This document shows, piece after piece, positions 1-7,765 of a DNA stretch of 64,000 nucleotides. Where the stretch lies: positions 186,001 through 250,000 of the forward strand of contig NZ_JBHRSS010000003.1 in the NCBI RefSeq assembly GCF_042643355.1, in the 5' to 3' direction. A model generated the notes under the pieces. The model had not been told where the DNA came from. It saw only the letters and a program-made list of their open reading frames with translations, and did no database searches. Made by a program: the position numbers and the translations under genes. This stretch comes from Salinisphaera aquimarina (lineage in GTDB: Bacteria > Pseudomonadota > Gammaproteobacteria > Nevskiales > Salinisphaeraceae). How positions within the stretch are numbered: position 1 is the stretch's first letter; each line of letters begins with the position of its first letter.

Positions 1-699
1 ATACGCACCGCCGACACCCAGGACCAGCAGGCGCATTCGCGTTTCTTCTCACGCCGCTATCGTCTGCTCATCGTGCTCGCCTTCCTGATGGCGTTCTTCA
101 ACCAGTTCACCGGCATCAACTTCATCCTCTATTACGCACCGCGTATTCTGGAAGCCGCGCAACTGGGCAGCAGCGCCGCTCTGCTCTCCACCGCCGGCAT
201 CGGCCTGATCATGGTCGTGTTCACCATGATCGGCATGGCCCTGATCGATCGCCTGGGCCGGCGCACGCTCATGTATATCGGCTCGGTCGGCTATCTGATC
301 TCGCTGGGCGTGATCTCGCGCGCGTTCTTCACCGACAACCTCGGCGGCCCGCTGGTGCCGTTGCAGCTGTGTCTGTTCGTCGCTGCCCACGGCCTGAGCC
401 AGGGCACGGTGATCTGGGTGTTCATCTCCGAGATATTCCCGAACCGCGAACGCGCCCGCGGCCAGTCGGTGGGCAGCTTCACGCACTGGTTCTTCGCCGC
501 GCTTATCACCCTGCTTACGCCCTGGGTACTCACCACCTTCCACGGCGGCCCCGTGTTCGCCTTCTTCGGCTTCATGATGGTGCTGCAGGTCGTGTTTGTC
601 GCCTTCCTCATGCCCGAGACCAAGGGCGTGTCGCTCGAGGAGCTGCAGCGCCGGCTGGTGCCCCAGGACCGGGAGCGACCCGACCCCGCCGGCGGCTGA
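1..699 (+). CDS. MFS sugar porter, C-terminal part (5' end outside window)
   Basis: The reading frame is already open at base 1 and ends at TGA 697-699, so about 232 C-terminal residues of a roughly 460-480 residue transporter are present. The inner-membrane protein would move a hexose, pentose or polyol by proton symport. Visible family marks are the FNQFTGIN segment of TM7, the DRLGRR loop between TM8 and TM9, the SEIFPNRERARG motif, and the PETKG signature after the last helix, all typical of the sugar porter family (XylE/GalP/GLUT). The GTG at 73 is internal, not the start. The substrate cannot be read from this half, and no sugar catabolic gene lies downstream. Confidence 0.9.
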   Translation: MRTADTQDQQAHSRFFSRRYRLLIVLAFLMAFFNQFTGINFILYYAPRILEAAQLGSSAALLSTAGIGLIMVVFTMIGMALIDRLGRRTLMYIGSVGYLISLGVISRAFFTDNLGGPLVPLQLCLFVAAHGLSQGTVIWVFISEIFPNRERARGQSVGSFTHWFFAALITLLTPWVLTTFHGGPVFAFFGFMMVLQVVFVAFLMPETKGVSLEELQRRLVPQDRERPDPAGG

Positions 700-756
700 G
701 CACGGCCAGTGCCCGCCGGCGCCACACTGCTGTTGCCGCGGCCGGACGACGATCCC

Positions 757-1248
757 GTGAACCGTGCCTGTAAGTGGATCGACTCGCCGGTGGGCCGCCT
801 CAAGCTCGTCGCCGACGATAAAGCGCTTGTCGCCGTCCTGTGGGCTAACGACGACCCGGCGCGGGTGCGCCTTGGTGCGTTGTCGGAAGAACCGACGCAC
901 CCGGTGCTGTGCAACACCGAACGCCAGCTCGACGAATACTTCGCCGGCGAGCGGCGCCTGTTCGACCTCGCGCTGGCGTTCCACGGCACGGCGTTCCAGC
1001 AACGCGTCTGGCAAGCGCTGCTGGGCATTCCCTACGGCGAGACGATGACCTACGCCGGGATCGCACGACAGATCGGAAAACCGGCGGCCGTGCGCGCCGT
1101 CGGCGCAGCCAACGGCCGTAACCCCATCTCGATCATCACACCCTGCCATCGGGTGATCGGCGCCAACGGCCAGCTCACCGGCTTCGCCGGCGGGATAGAA
1201 ACCAAGCGCTACCTGCTCGCCTTCGAAGCGGGACACCGCTTCGAATAG
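757..1248 (+). CDS. ogt: Methylated-DNA--protein-cysteine S-methyltransferase (Ogt type)
   Basis: Suicidal DNA repair protein that takes the alkyl group from O6-alkylguanine onto its own cysteine. The active-site motif PCHRV is present with the acceptor Cys at residue 130, followed by the family's IGANGQLTGFAGG segment; an N-terminal ribonuclease-like domain (about 1-75) precedes the DNA-binding domain. Starting at GTG 757 gives 163 residues, close to Ogt-type proteins (about 170). The same frame is open back to GTG 709, but those 16 residues are low-complexity Pro/Asp and not needed by the family, so 757 is preferred. It is the shorter Ogt form with no Ada AraC domain, so there is no sign of autoregulation. 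Confidence 0.93.
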   Translation: MNRACKWIDSPVGRLKLVADDKALVAVLWANDDPARVRLGALSEEPTHPVLCNTERQLDEYFAGERRLFDLALAFHGTAFQQRVWQALLGIPYGETMTYAGIARQIGKPAAVRAVGAANGRNPISIITPCHRVIGANGQLTGFAGGIETKRYLLAFEAGHRFE

Positions 1249-1429
1249 ACGCGCGTTCGGCCGCAGGCACGATGCCAGGCGTGGCGCGGGTAGCCACCGA
1301 AGAACACAAGCACGACGGCAAGCTACGGGCGACTATCCGGCCAGACCGTCAGTATACGGTCGACCAAACTGTTTTTCGTTGCGATGGCAGTGGTTTGCAG
1401 GCATACATCGAAGCGGGCAGACTCGATGG

Positions 1430-2290
1430 ATGTCTTTTCTTACCGAATCCGAGCCCGAGCGTGGCATCGCGCATCCGGCGTTGCCCGGCATCGCGCGTAT
1501 CGTGGCCACCAATCCGAGCGTGATGACCTATCACGGCACCAATAGCTGGATGATCGACGATGAGACGCACGGCGTTACCGTGCTCGATCCGGGCCCGGAC
1601 CAGACGGCCCATGTCGACGATATCATCGCCGCTCTCGACGGCCGACCCCTCGACCGGATTCTGCTCACCCATGCCCACAGCGACCACTACGGCGCGGTCG
1701 CCGAACTCAGAACACGAACCGGCGCGCCCTGTCTGGGATTTGCGCCCGCCGCGAGCGACGACTTTGCCTGCGACCAGCCGCTGGCCGACGGCGATACCGT
1801 CGCCGGATTCCAGGCCGTCCACACCCCGGGCCACGCCTCCGATCATCTGTGTTTCGCCTACAACGTGCCCGGTACCGGCACGGTGCTGTTTTCCGGTGAC
1901 CACGTAATGAGCTGGTCGTCGTCGATCGTCAATCCGCCCGACGGCGATATGCAGGCCTACTACCGCTCGCTCGAGCGCCTGCTAGCACGCGATCAGGACG
2001 CACTCTATCTGCCCGGCCACGGCCCGGTCCTGAGCAATCCGCGTGAACTCGTCGGCTCGCTGCTGTCCTATCGCCAGGCCCGCGAGGCGTCGATCCTGAG
2101 CCGGCTCGAAGCCGGATCATTCTCGATCCAGACCCTTGCCGAATCGCTCTATCACAAGACCGATCCCTGGCTGAAGAAAGCCGCCGAGCGCAACGTGCTC
2201 GCCCACCTGCTCAAGCTCGAAGCCGAAGGCAAGGCACTGCGCGACGACGAGCAGTGGTCGCTGGCCGGCTGCGAGGCGTCCGCGTCATAG
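1430..2290 (+). CDS. MBL-fold metallo-hydrolase (LACTB2-like)
   Basis: Predicted cytosolic metal-dependent hydrolase of the metallo-beta-lactamase fold. The metal motif THAHSDH sits at residues 80-86 (His81, His83, Asp85, His86), followed by further ligand segments HTPGHASDH, FSGDH and PGHGPV. The C-terminal 70 residues (LYHKTDPWLKKAAERNV...) look like the winged-helix tail found in LACTB2-like proteins, which makes this subgroup more likely than a classical glyoxalase II. ATG 1430 gives 286 residues; an upstream start at 1379 adds only non-conserved sequence. The substrate (thioester, RNA or phosphoester) cannot be told from the sequence. Confidence 0.88.
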   Translation: MSFLTESEPERGIAHPALPGIARIVATNPSVMTYHGTNSWMIDDETHGVTVLDPGPDQTAHVDDIIAALDGRPLDRILLTHAHSDHYGAVAELRTRTGAPCLGFAPAASDDFACDQPLADGDTVAGFQAVHTPGHASDHLCFAYNVPGTGTVLFSGDHVMSWSSSIVNPPDGDMQAYYRSLERLLARDQDALYLPGHGPVLSNPRELVGSLLSYRQAREASILSRLEAGSFSIQTLAESLYHKTDPWLKKAAERNVLAHLLKLEAEGKALRDDEQWSLAGCEASAS

Positions 2291-2375
2291 GGCGGCGTTC
2301 GTCCCCAGCGACCGCGCGTTTATAGGCCGTAACGTACTTGCGAACCGGCACACTCGCTTCCCGGTCAGACGCCGA

Positions 2376-3500
2376 TCAACCCACGACCTGATTGCGGCCG
2401 CCGATCTTGGCCTGATACAGCCGCTGGTCGGCGGCATTGAACAACGTCTCCAGATCATCGCCGTCGGGCCCGAGCTGGGCAATGCCGATACTCATGCTCA
2501 AGTCGATCGCTTGATCGGCCCGCCGACACGGCTCGGCGGCGATGGCTCCGCGCAGATCCTCGGCCACGGCGCGCGCCTGCCGCGATTCGGTCTCGGCCAG
2601 AAAGATACCGAACTCCTCGCCGCCAAGACGACAGGCCAGATCGCTGGGGCGCAGACGCTCGCGCAGCGTATCGGCCACGAAACACAGCACCGCATCACCC
2701 GCGTCGTGGCCGTAACGGTCGTTGACCTGCTTGAAGTGGTCGAGGTCGATCATCAGCAGGCACAGCGGCGTACCGCTGCGCAGATGACGCGCCTTTTCGC
2801 TGTCGAACACCTCGCCCAGGCGCGCACGATTGGGCAGGCCGGTGAGCGGATCGGTCAGCGCCATGCGGCGTAACTGATTCTCCGCGTTTTCCCGGCTGAC
2901 TTCGTAGACATAGGAAAAACCGAAGATGCAGACCGAGGCCAGCGCGACGTTCGCCACCGATCGGGCGTTGCCGAAGCCCGGGTCGAGCCCGAATTTCCAG
3001 AAGAAGATGGCCCCGGCGACGAGCATGTAGAACGCGGCCATGGCACCGCCGACCCAGCGCCCCAGCAACAGGTGCGACAGGATCGGAATCAGCAACACCC
3101 AGGCGAATATGGTGGGCGCGGCGAGCGATGTCGTCAGCGCGTACATCATCACGCTGAAGAACGGGACGAGATATACCAGAATCCAGCGCTGCAGATGGAC
3201 GGTGCGGCGAACAATGCGCAACAACGACAGGGCGAACACGCCCATCACGATCTCCGCGGCCATGATGCCGTAGTTGCCGTTACGGTAGTTCAGGATCGCA
3301 AATATCGTCCCGAAGGCGGCCGTAAACCACAGCAGAACCTGCAGCACCGGGCGGCGGTGGACGTGGGCGGGGATCGGTTCGGCGGCTCTGGAACCGGACG
3401 GCATGGCCATAGGCAGGCTCGATTTCTTGTTCTTGTCAGCCCTGTCAGGCAAATCCCGCGCCAGGTACGCATCGCCAACGCGCGACCGTACAGGCCTCAT
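2376..3500 (-). CDS. Membrane-bound diguanylate cyclase (GGDEF protein)
   Basis: Synthesises the second messenger c-di-GMP from two GTP. The 374-residue protein has about six hydrophobic segments between residues 52 and 200, forming an unassigned membrane sensor, then a complete GGDEF domain. The active-site motif GGEEF is at 293-297, and an inhibitory I-site RPSD at 284-287 implies product inhibition. The substrate-binding stretch DLDHFKQVNDRYGHDAGD is intact, so the enzyme should be active. ATG 3500 has no clear ribosome site; Met31 is an alternative start and would not change the domains. It is one of three GGDEF proteins in this window and stands alone. Confidence 0.9.
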   Translation of the reverse strand: MRPVRSRVGDAYLARDLPDRADKNKKSSLPMAMPSGSRAAEPIPAHVHRRPVLQVLLWFTAAFGTIFAILNYRNGNYGIMAAEIVMGVFALSLLRIVRRTVHLQRWILVYLVPFFSVMMYALTTSLAAPTIFAWVLLIPILSHLLLGRWVGGAMAAFYMLVAGAIFFWKFGLDPGFGNARSVANVALASVCIFGFSYVYEVSRENAENQLRRMALTDPLTGLPNRARLGEVFDSEKARHLRSGTPLCLLMIDLDHFKQVNDRYGHDAGDAVLCFVADTLRERLRPSDLACRLGGEEFGIFLAETESRQARAVAEDLRGAIAAEPCRRADQAIDLSMSIGIAQLGPDGDDLETLFNAADQRLYQAKIGGRNQVVG

Positions 3501-3632
3501 GAGTCATGGATTATAGGCGAACACCCTGAAACCCGGGTTACCGCTGCGACCAATGGACAAGGCCGCCGCGGCACCCTCCCGCCGACAACGGGCAGGGCCA
3601 CGGCAGGTTCCGGCAAGCCGACGCGCTAGCCG

Positions 3633-4694
3633 TCAGCCATTCGCCAGATCCTGAAGCGCCTGCCGTGTATCCGCCCAGCCCATGCAGGCGTCGGTGACCG
3701 ACACGCCATATTGCAACTCCGCCTGCAATGACTGATTGCCGGCGTTGATGTTGCTTTCCAGCATGACCCCGGCGATCGCGTTTTCACCGTCGCGGCGCTG
3801 GGCGATCAGATCATTGAGTACGCCGCGCTGGCGGGCCGGATCCTTGCCGCTATTGGCATGACTGCAGTCCACGATCAGGCGCGGGTTCAAGCCGGCGCTT
3901 TCGAGCACCCACCGTGCCGAGCGCATATGCTCGTCGTCGAAGTTGGGGCCGGTTCGCCCGCCTCTGAGCACCAGATGGGTATCGGGGTTGCCGGCGGTGC
4001 GAATCAACGCGGCCTGGCCGTTCGCATCCACGCCCAGATGGGTATGCGGATGCGCCGCGGCCTGCATGGCGTCGCGGGCTGTGGCCAGTTCCCCGTCGGT
4101 GCCGTTCTTGAAGCCGACCGGCATTCCCAGGCCGCTGATCATTTCCCGATGGGTCTGCGATTCCGTCGTGCGCGCGCCCACGGCGGCCCAGCTGAGCGTG
4201 TCCTCGAGGTAGTTCGCGGCCAGCGGGCTGAGCAGCTCGGTGGCCAGCGGCAGACCCAATTCGGCCAGATCGATGAGCACGCGACGGGATACACGCAGGC
4301 CCTCGGCCAGATCGTCGCTGCCATCCAGATGCGGATCGTGAAGCAGGCCTTTCCAGCCCACCGTGGTGCGCGGCTTTTCGACATAAGCGCGCATCACCAG
4401 CAGCAGACGGTCGCCGACCTGGTCGGCCAGTGCCGCCAGCCGGCGGCCGTAGTCGAGCGCAGCCTGTGGGTCGTGCAGGGAGCAGGGGCCGGTGATCACC
4501 AGCAGGCGATCGTCGTCGCCGTTGAGGATGGCCCGCACTTGGGCACGATGCCGGCGTATCTGCTCTCCTAGCCCCGGCGCTATCGGCAGGGACTCGATCA
4601 ATGTCGCCGGACTGGGCAGCGGCCGCGCGTGGCGGGTCTGTATTTCGGTGCAGGTTTCGAGGTCGTTACGGACAGCGGCAAGACTGGCGTTCAT
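3633..4694 (-). CDS. aroG: Class I 3-deoxy-7-phosphoheptulonate (DAHP) synthase
   Basis: Catalyses the first committed step of aromatic amino acid synthesis, condensing phosphoenolpyruvate with erythrose 4-phosphate. Family motifs are clear: GPCSLHD, FKNGTDG, LRGGRTGPN, DCSHANSGKDPARQ and SVTDACMGW. ATG 4694 is preceded by GGAACTG and gives 353 residues, matching the 350-residue E. coli AroG; the frame is open upstream to 4766 but that part is not conserved. It is of the AroF/AroG/AroH type, and which aromatic amino acid inhibits it cannot be read here; the symbol is used loosely. The long upstream region carries a transcription attenuator and two aromatic-rich upstream ORFs, described separately. 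Confidence 0.93.
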   Translation of the reverse strand: MNASLAAVRNDLETCTEIQTRHARPLPSPATLIESLPIAPGLGEQIRRHRAQVRAILNGDDDRLLVITGPCSLHDPQAALDYGRRLAALADQVGDRLLLVMRAYVEKPRTTVGWKGLLHDPHLDGSDDLAEGLRVSRRVLIDLAELGLPLATELLSPLAANYLEDTLSWAAVGARTTESQTHREMISGLGMPVGFKNGTDGELATARDAMQAAAHPHTHLGVDANGQAALIRTAGNPDTHLVLRGGRTGPNFDDEHMRSARWVLESAGLNPRLIVDCSHANSGKDPARQRGVLNDLIAQRRDGENAIAGVMLESNINAGNQSLQAELQYGVSVTDACMGWADTRQALQDLANG

Positions 4695-4824
4695 CACAGT
4701 TCCTTGAATGTTCGAGCCCGCTCGGGGCGCACAAGATGGATTGGCGTACATCGTCGGCGGGGGCATGGCCCTCGCTAAATCGGCCGTAGGCGGCGTAGAA
4801 ATCCCAGCGGTAACAGCGATCCAT
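4666..4824 (-). CDS. Aromatic-rich upstream ORF overlapping the DAHP synthase start
   Basis: A 52-codon ORF starting at ATG 4824 behind a consensus ribosome site (AAGGAG, 4832-4837) and ending at TAA 4666-4668, 29 bases inside the DAHP synthase gene in another frame. Its first 16 residues, MDRCYRWDFYAAYGRF, hold three Tyr, two Phe and one Trp. It lies downstream of the attenuator hairpin, so it would be translated only on read-through transcripts. Translational coupling or ribosome stalling that controls access to the synthase start is the natural guess. It could also be a chance ORF, but the strong Shine-Dalgarno and aromatic clustering argue against that. No family recognised. Confidence 0.5.
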   Translation of the reverse strand: MDRCYRWDFYAAYGRFSEGHAPADDVRQSILCAPSGLEHSRNCDERQSCRCP

Positions 4825-4879
4825 GATCGATCTCCTTGTTCAGTGACTGTTGCTTTGCGAGTTGCGAAGCCGAAAACGA

Positions 4880-4915
4880 AAGAACCCCCGGTTGGGAGGC
4901 CAACCGGGGGTTCTT
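4880..4915 (-). terminator. Attenuator hairpin upstream of DAHP synthase
   Basis: Perfect 16-bp inverted repeat (arms 4880-4895 and 4900-4915, four-base loop). On the minus strand it is followed by a broken T-rich tail (TTCTTTCGTTTTC), and no plus-strand gene upstream would need it. A competing pairing is visible: CCATCCGGG (complement of 4935-4943) can pair with the terminator's first arm CCCGGTTGG with one mismatch, giving a candidate antiterminator. Confidence 0.75.
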
Positions 4916-4962
4916 GAAACTCGTCGGCAGGCGTCCCGGATGGGGCGCCCGACCGGATACGG

Positions 4963-5079
4963 TCAGACGCCTAAGCGGCTAAACCAATACCCATAAAAAT
5001 ACGTGGCAGCACGGAGTTGCGTGGGCACGCTCGGCGCCGTCGCGGTGTTCGTTCTGATTCGTGTGTGCAGTGCTGACAT
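4963..5079 (-). CDS. Attenuator leader peptide for DAHP synthase
   Basis: A 38-codon ORF (ATG 5079, TGA 4963-4965) whose last 14 residues read ATYFYGYWFSRLGV: three Tyr, two Phe and one Trp within eight codons. A weak GGA ribosome site precedes the ATG. It ends about 48 bases before a 16-bp terminator-like hairpin, the geometry of classical amino acid attenuators such as pheL and trpL. The inferred role is that scarcity of charged Tyr, Phe or Trp tRNA stalls the ribosome here and prevents the terminator from forming. A candidate promoter lies just upstream at 5108-5136. Confidence 0.75.
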   Translation of the reverse strand: MSALHTRIRTNTATAPSVPTQLRAATYFYGYWFSRLGV

Positions 5080-5107
5080 GAGTTGTCCGTCATTGACGAC
5101 TTGCCAG

Positions 5108-5136
5108 AGCCTACTCCCGTTTTTGCGTTGGCTCAA
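5108..5136 (-). promoter_or_regulatory. Candidate sigma70 promoter of the DAHP synthase leader
   Basis: On the minus strand TTGAGC (5131-5136) and TAGGCT (5108-5113) are separated by exactly 17 bases. This would place the transcript start near 5100, about 20 bases before the leader peptide ATG at 5079. The -10 box is a weak match. Confidence 0.4.
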
Positions 5137-5300
5137 CACAGGCCCGTTTCGGTCGTGGCCCCTTCGAGTCATCGCCTGGGTCGGCGCACGCCCGCAGCAA
5201 CGCCCGCGGGGATATCCGACATCGACCCGACGGTGCGGTACGATCACACCGCCTTCATCACTTCTGATAGACGCTCGGCACAGACCGACGGGATAACGCA

Positions 5301-5573
5301 ATGGATCGAGAACGCACGCTCTGGCTGGTGTTATGTGCCGGCACAGCCATCGGCGCCGGCATGCTCGCGCGGCGCGGCGCATCCGAGGCCTGGCGCAGAA
5401 CCCGGCACGAGGAACCGCCGATCAACGCCGACGATCGCGACGCGAACTGGCGCAATCTCATGGCCTGGGCAGCCGTGAGCGGCTTCTGCGTGGCCTTCGC
5501 CCGCGTGATCGGTCGTGGCGTTGCCACTGGAGCATGGCGTCAGACCCTCGGGCGCAATCCGCCGACGCGCTAG
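5301..5573 (+). CDS. DUF4235 family small membrane protein
   Basis: Ninety-residue protein of the DUF4235 family, recognised from its layout: an N-terminal hydrophobic segment (about 6-23), a basic WRRTRHEEPP stretch, the conserved DANWRNLMAWAAVSGF block, and a second hydrophobic segment ending in a basic, proline-containing tail. The family is small, membrane-associated and of unknown function. The gene starts at ATG 5301 after a GGGATAACGCA stretch and stands alone between the divergent DAHP synthase leader and a convergent GGDEF gene. Confidence 0.75.
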   Translation: MDRERTLWLVLCAGTAIGAGMLARRGASEAWRRTRHEEPPINADDRDANWRNLMAWAAVSGFCVAFARVIGRGVATGAWRQTLGRNPPTR

Positions 5574-5748
5574 CACACCAGAACCGATCCCTTCGGGCCG
5601 ATCCGGCGTGGTCACGCTGCCTGCCCCGTCAACGCAGGAGAACCGGGCTGCCGCCCTGGGCGAATACTCGGGTGGCGAACAGAGCGCGCTTTCTACCGTC
5701 AGGCCGTTCGATTTGCGATAGCCGACACGTTTTGCATGTGGATTGCTG

Positions 5749-6900
5749 TCATGCACGCCGCCGGTCGTTGCCACGCCGGTCGACAACCGACAAATCGACG
5801 CCAGGGCCGGCGACCAGCACATCGTCTTCGCCATCGACGGGGACATCGTGCGCGACCGGCACGGCGACCGTCACCCGGTCACGGCCTTCTGTCTTGCTCT
5901 GGTAGAGCGCGCGATCGGCACGGCCAATGGCGTCTTCGAGGCTTTCGCTGGGACCGAGCGTGGCCACGCCCAGAGATATCGAGCATGTGATCTGCTGCCC
6001 GGCGTGCTCGATACGCATGGCGCCGATTGCGCTGCGCACACGCTCGGCGAACTCGACCGCGGCCGCGGCATCGCTGTCCGGCAGCAGAAAGAGAAACTCC
6101 TCGCCGCCCCAGCGCGCCACTGTATCGTGGGCCCGGCAACAGTTCTGAAAGACGGCGCCCCCGTGGATCAATACCTGATCGCCGGCATCGTGGCCCCAGC
6201 CGTCGTTGATCTGCTTGAAATCGTCGATGTCGGCGATCACCAGAGCGAGTTCCCCGTCACCGCTGGCCAGACGCTCGATCTCCTGCTGGGCGAGATCCAT
6301 CAGGTGGCGTCGATTGGACAGGCCGGTCAGCGTGTCCTTGATGGCCAGGTTGCGCAGCTTGCCTTCGGTCTTGAGAACCATGGCGTAATAGAACCGCGCC
6401 GTGTAGCTGGCCATGGCGAAGAAGATCGACACGTTGAAGACATACAGCACCGAAAGCGCCGCACCACTGAGTGGGGCGAGTGCACCGTAGACCCGCGACA
6501 TCTCGTGCAGACCGACATAGGAGACAAAAAGCAGAACCAGCGGCGGCGTCACGGTACGCCAGCCGCCGCTGACCATGATCGCCGGGATGAACATCAGCAG
6601 GTAATAATTGAAGCCAGCGTCCCAGCCCGTCAGCAAGGTGCCGATCAGGGCATGGCCCAGCACCTCGATCCAGATGAGGATCACCGCGGGACGATTCCTG
6701 CGCCGAGACAGCAGCCTGTAGGCCACGGCATACATGGCGATGCTCACCACGTTGAGCCACGCCAGCAGCGGCGAATCGACCAACAGGAAAAAACACAGGA
6801 ACGCTGCGTCCACACAGGCAGCGAGCAGGGTTACCCGCCGCGTCATCACCCAGAAGGCGGAGTGCGCGCTCCTGCGACGAGATCCTTTCTCAAGCAACAT
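5749..6900 (-). CDS. Membrane-bound diguanylate cyclase (GGDEF protein)
   Basis: Second GGDEF protein. From ATG 6900, preceded by an AGGGGGAC ribosome site, it has 383 residues: about six membrane segments between 20 and 175, then a GGDEF domain with GGEEF at 265-269, I-site RAHD at 256-259 and an intact DIDDFKQINDGWGHDAGD stretch. It should therefore make c-di-GMP and be subject to product inhibition. The last 40 residues extend beyond the domain and are acidic then basic (...DRRGNDRRRA). The frame is open to 7032, but the 44 extra residues are not membrane- or domain-like, so 6900 is chosen. Confidence 0.9.
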   Translation of the reverse strand: MLLEKGSRRRSAHSAFWVMTRRVTLLAACVDAAFLCFFLLVDSPLLAWLNVVSIAMYAVAYRLLSRRRNRPAVILIWIEVLGHALIGTLLTGWDAGFNYYLLMFIPAIMVSGGWRTVTPPLVLLFVSYVGLHEMSRVYGALAPLSGAALSVLYVFNVSIFFAMASYTARFYYAMVLKTEGKLRNLAIKDTLTGLSNRRHLMDLAQQEIERLASGDGELALVIADIDDFKQINDGWGHDAGDQVLIHGGAVFQNCCRAHDTVARWGGEEFLFLLPDSDAAAAVEFAERVRSAIGAMRIEHAGQQITCSISLGVATLGPSESLEDAIGRADRALYQSKTEGRDRVTVAVPVAHDVPVDGEDDVLVAGPGVDLSVVDRRGNDRRRA

Positions 6901-7765
6901 GGGTCCCCCTGTCTGCCCGACGGCTTGACGCCGTTTCGGATGCGCGCAAGGCACGCCTGTGAGCGGAGGCATACCGCTCAAGATTGAAAAACACGACCGC
7001 GCCGCGTTTCGGCCAATCGGGCTGCACGCCACCAGCCAGCAATGCCGGCGCCTGCAAGTCCGCCAGCGTACAACAGCAGTAGACTACATTTCGGCGCCTC
7101 GGGAAATAGCTGAAGGCCCCATCCATCGGTTTTTGTATCATTACCGACGTCTGACGCGGACGGTGTTCCCGGATGCCCGCTGCACGAAGTCACCGATACC
7201 GTCGGTACGCCCCGGCTTGGCCCCGTCGCGAGAGGTCTGGATCAGATCCCGATTTCGTCGCCGCCGGTCGCACCCGAGACGAAAGCGGCGCCGTGCTGCG
7301 ATACGACCGCAGCTTCATCGGGCCTGGCGCCCGTGCGAGCGGATCCAACCGACGATTATCCAACCGAGCCGCACAGTGATAATCGCCCAACGGCCAGCGA
7401 GTTCGCAGATAACCCATCGAATCGACCGGTTGCCGTTCATGGCTGTCGTCAGGCGCCATCTAAACGGTCGCGCACGAACCGATATCGCTCAGATCGAGCT
7501 TTCGTTCGCTATCATTTATCCAGAATGAATAGATAAAACGCCCAATCAACTAGTTGGCGCACTATTAAATAGCAAGCACGAGCCAATATCGATTACCGGA
7601 TGGCACTTAAATTTCATTATCAGGAATTAATAATTTTCTCAATATGATCAGCATATGCCACGCCCGACTTGATTTCAGGGCCACGCTGTGGAACTCTTTA
7701 AAACAAGATAATCGAATAAAATTTATATGTCAGTGACAACATTCAATTTCAGATATGGGGAATTC
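6901..7765. other. Long intergenic region with a displaced gene fragment and an A+T-rich promoter zone
   Basis: No convincing intact gene. Bases 7226-7329 are a remnant of a NIPSNAP gene (listed separately). From about 7540 to 7760 the sequence turns clearly A+T-rich, unlike its surroundings, and probably holds the promoter of the tctCBA operon; several AT-rich stretches make a single -10/-35 pair ambiguous. The ORFs visible between 6959 and 7528 overlap each other in several frames and look like noise. Confidence 0.5.
7226..7329 (+). pseudogene. Remnant of the 3' end of a NIPSNAP-family gene
   Basis: About 104 bases translate to a stretch aligned without gaps to the last 35 residues of the intact NIPSNAP protein encoded at 12228-12536: shared blocks include RDESG, VLRYDRSF and the DP.F.AA core. 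The reading frame runs past the normal stop, and the 5' two thirds of the gene are missing. Divergence from the intact copy (roughly four in five bases kept) suggests an old duplication or replacement event. It marks the left edge of the transporter island at 7.3-12.2 kb. Confidence 0.75.

Noticed and set aside
49..1236. 395-codon minus-strand ORF over the sugar porter and ogt genes
   Set aside because: His/Gln/Glu/Asp-rich antisense translation typical of high-GC genes; the plus-strand frames carry clear family motifs.
6978..7193. Minus-strand ORF with a tail resembling a PEP-CTERM sorting signal
   Set aside because: No cysteine-free beta protein before it, no ribosome site, and overlapping ORFs in other frames; likely chance.
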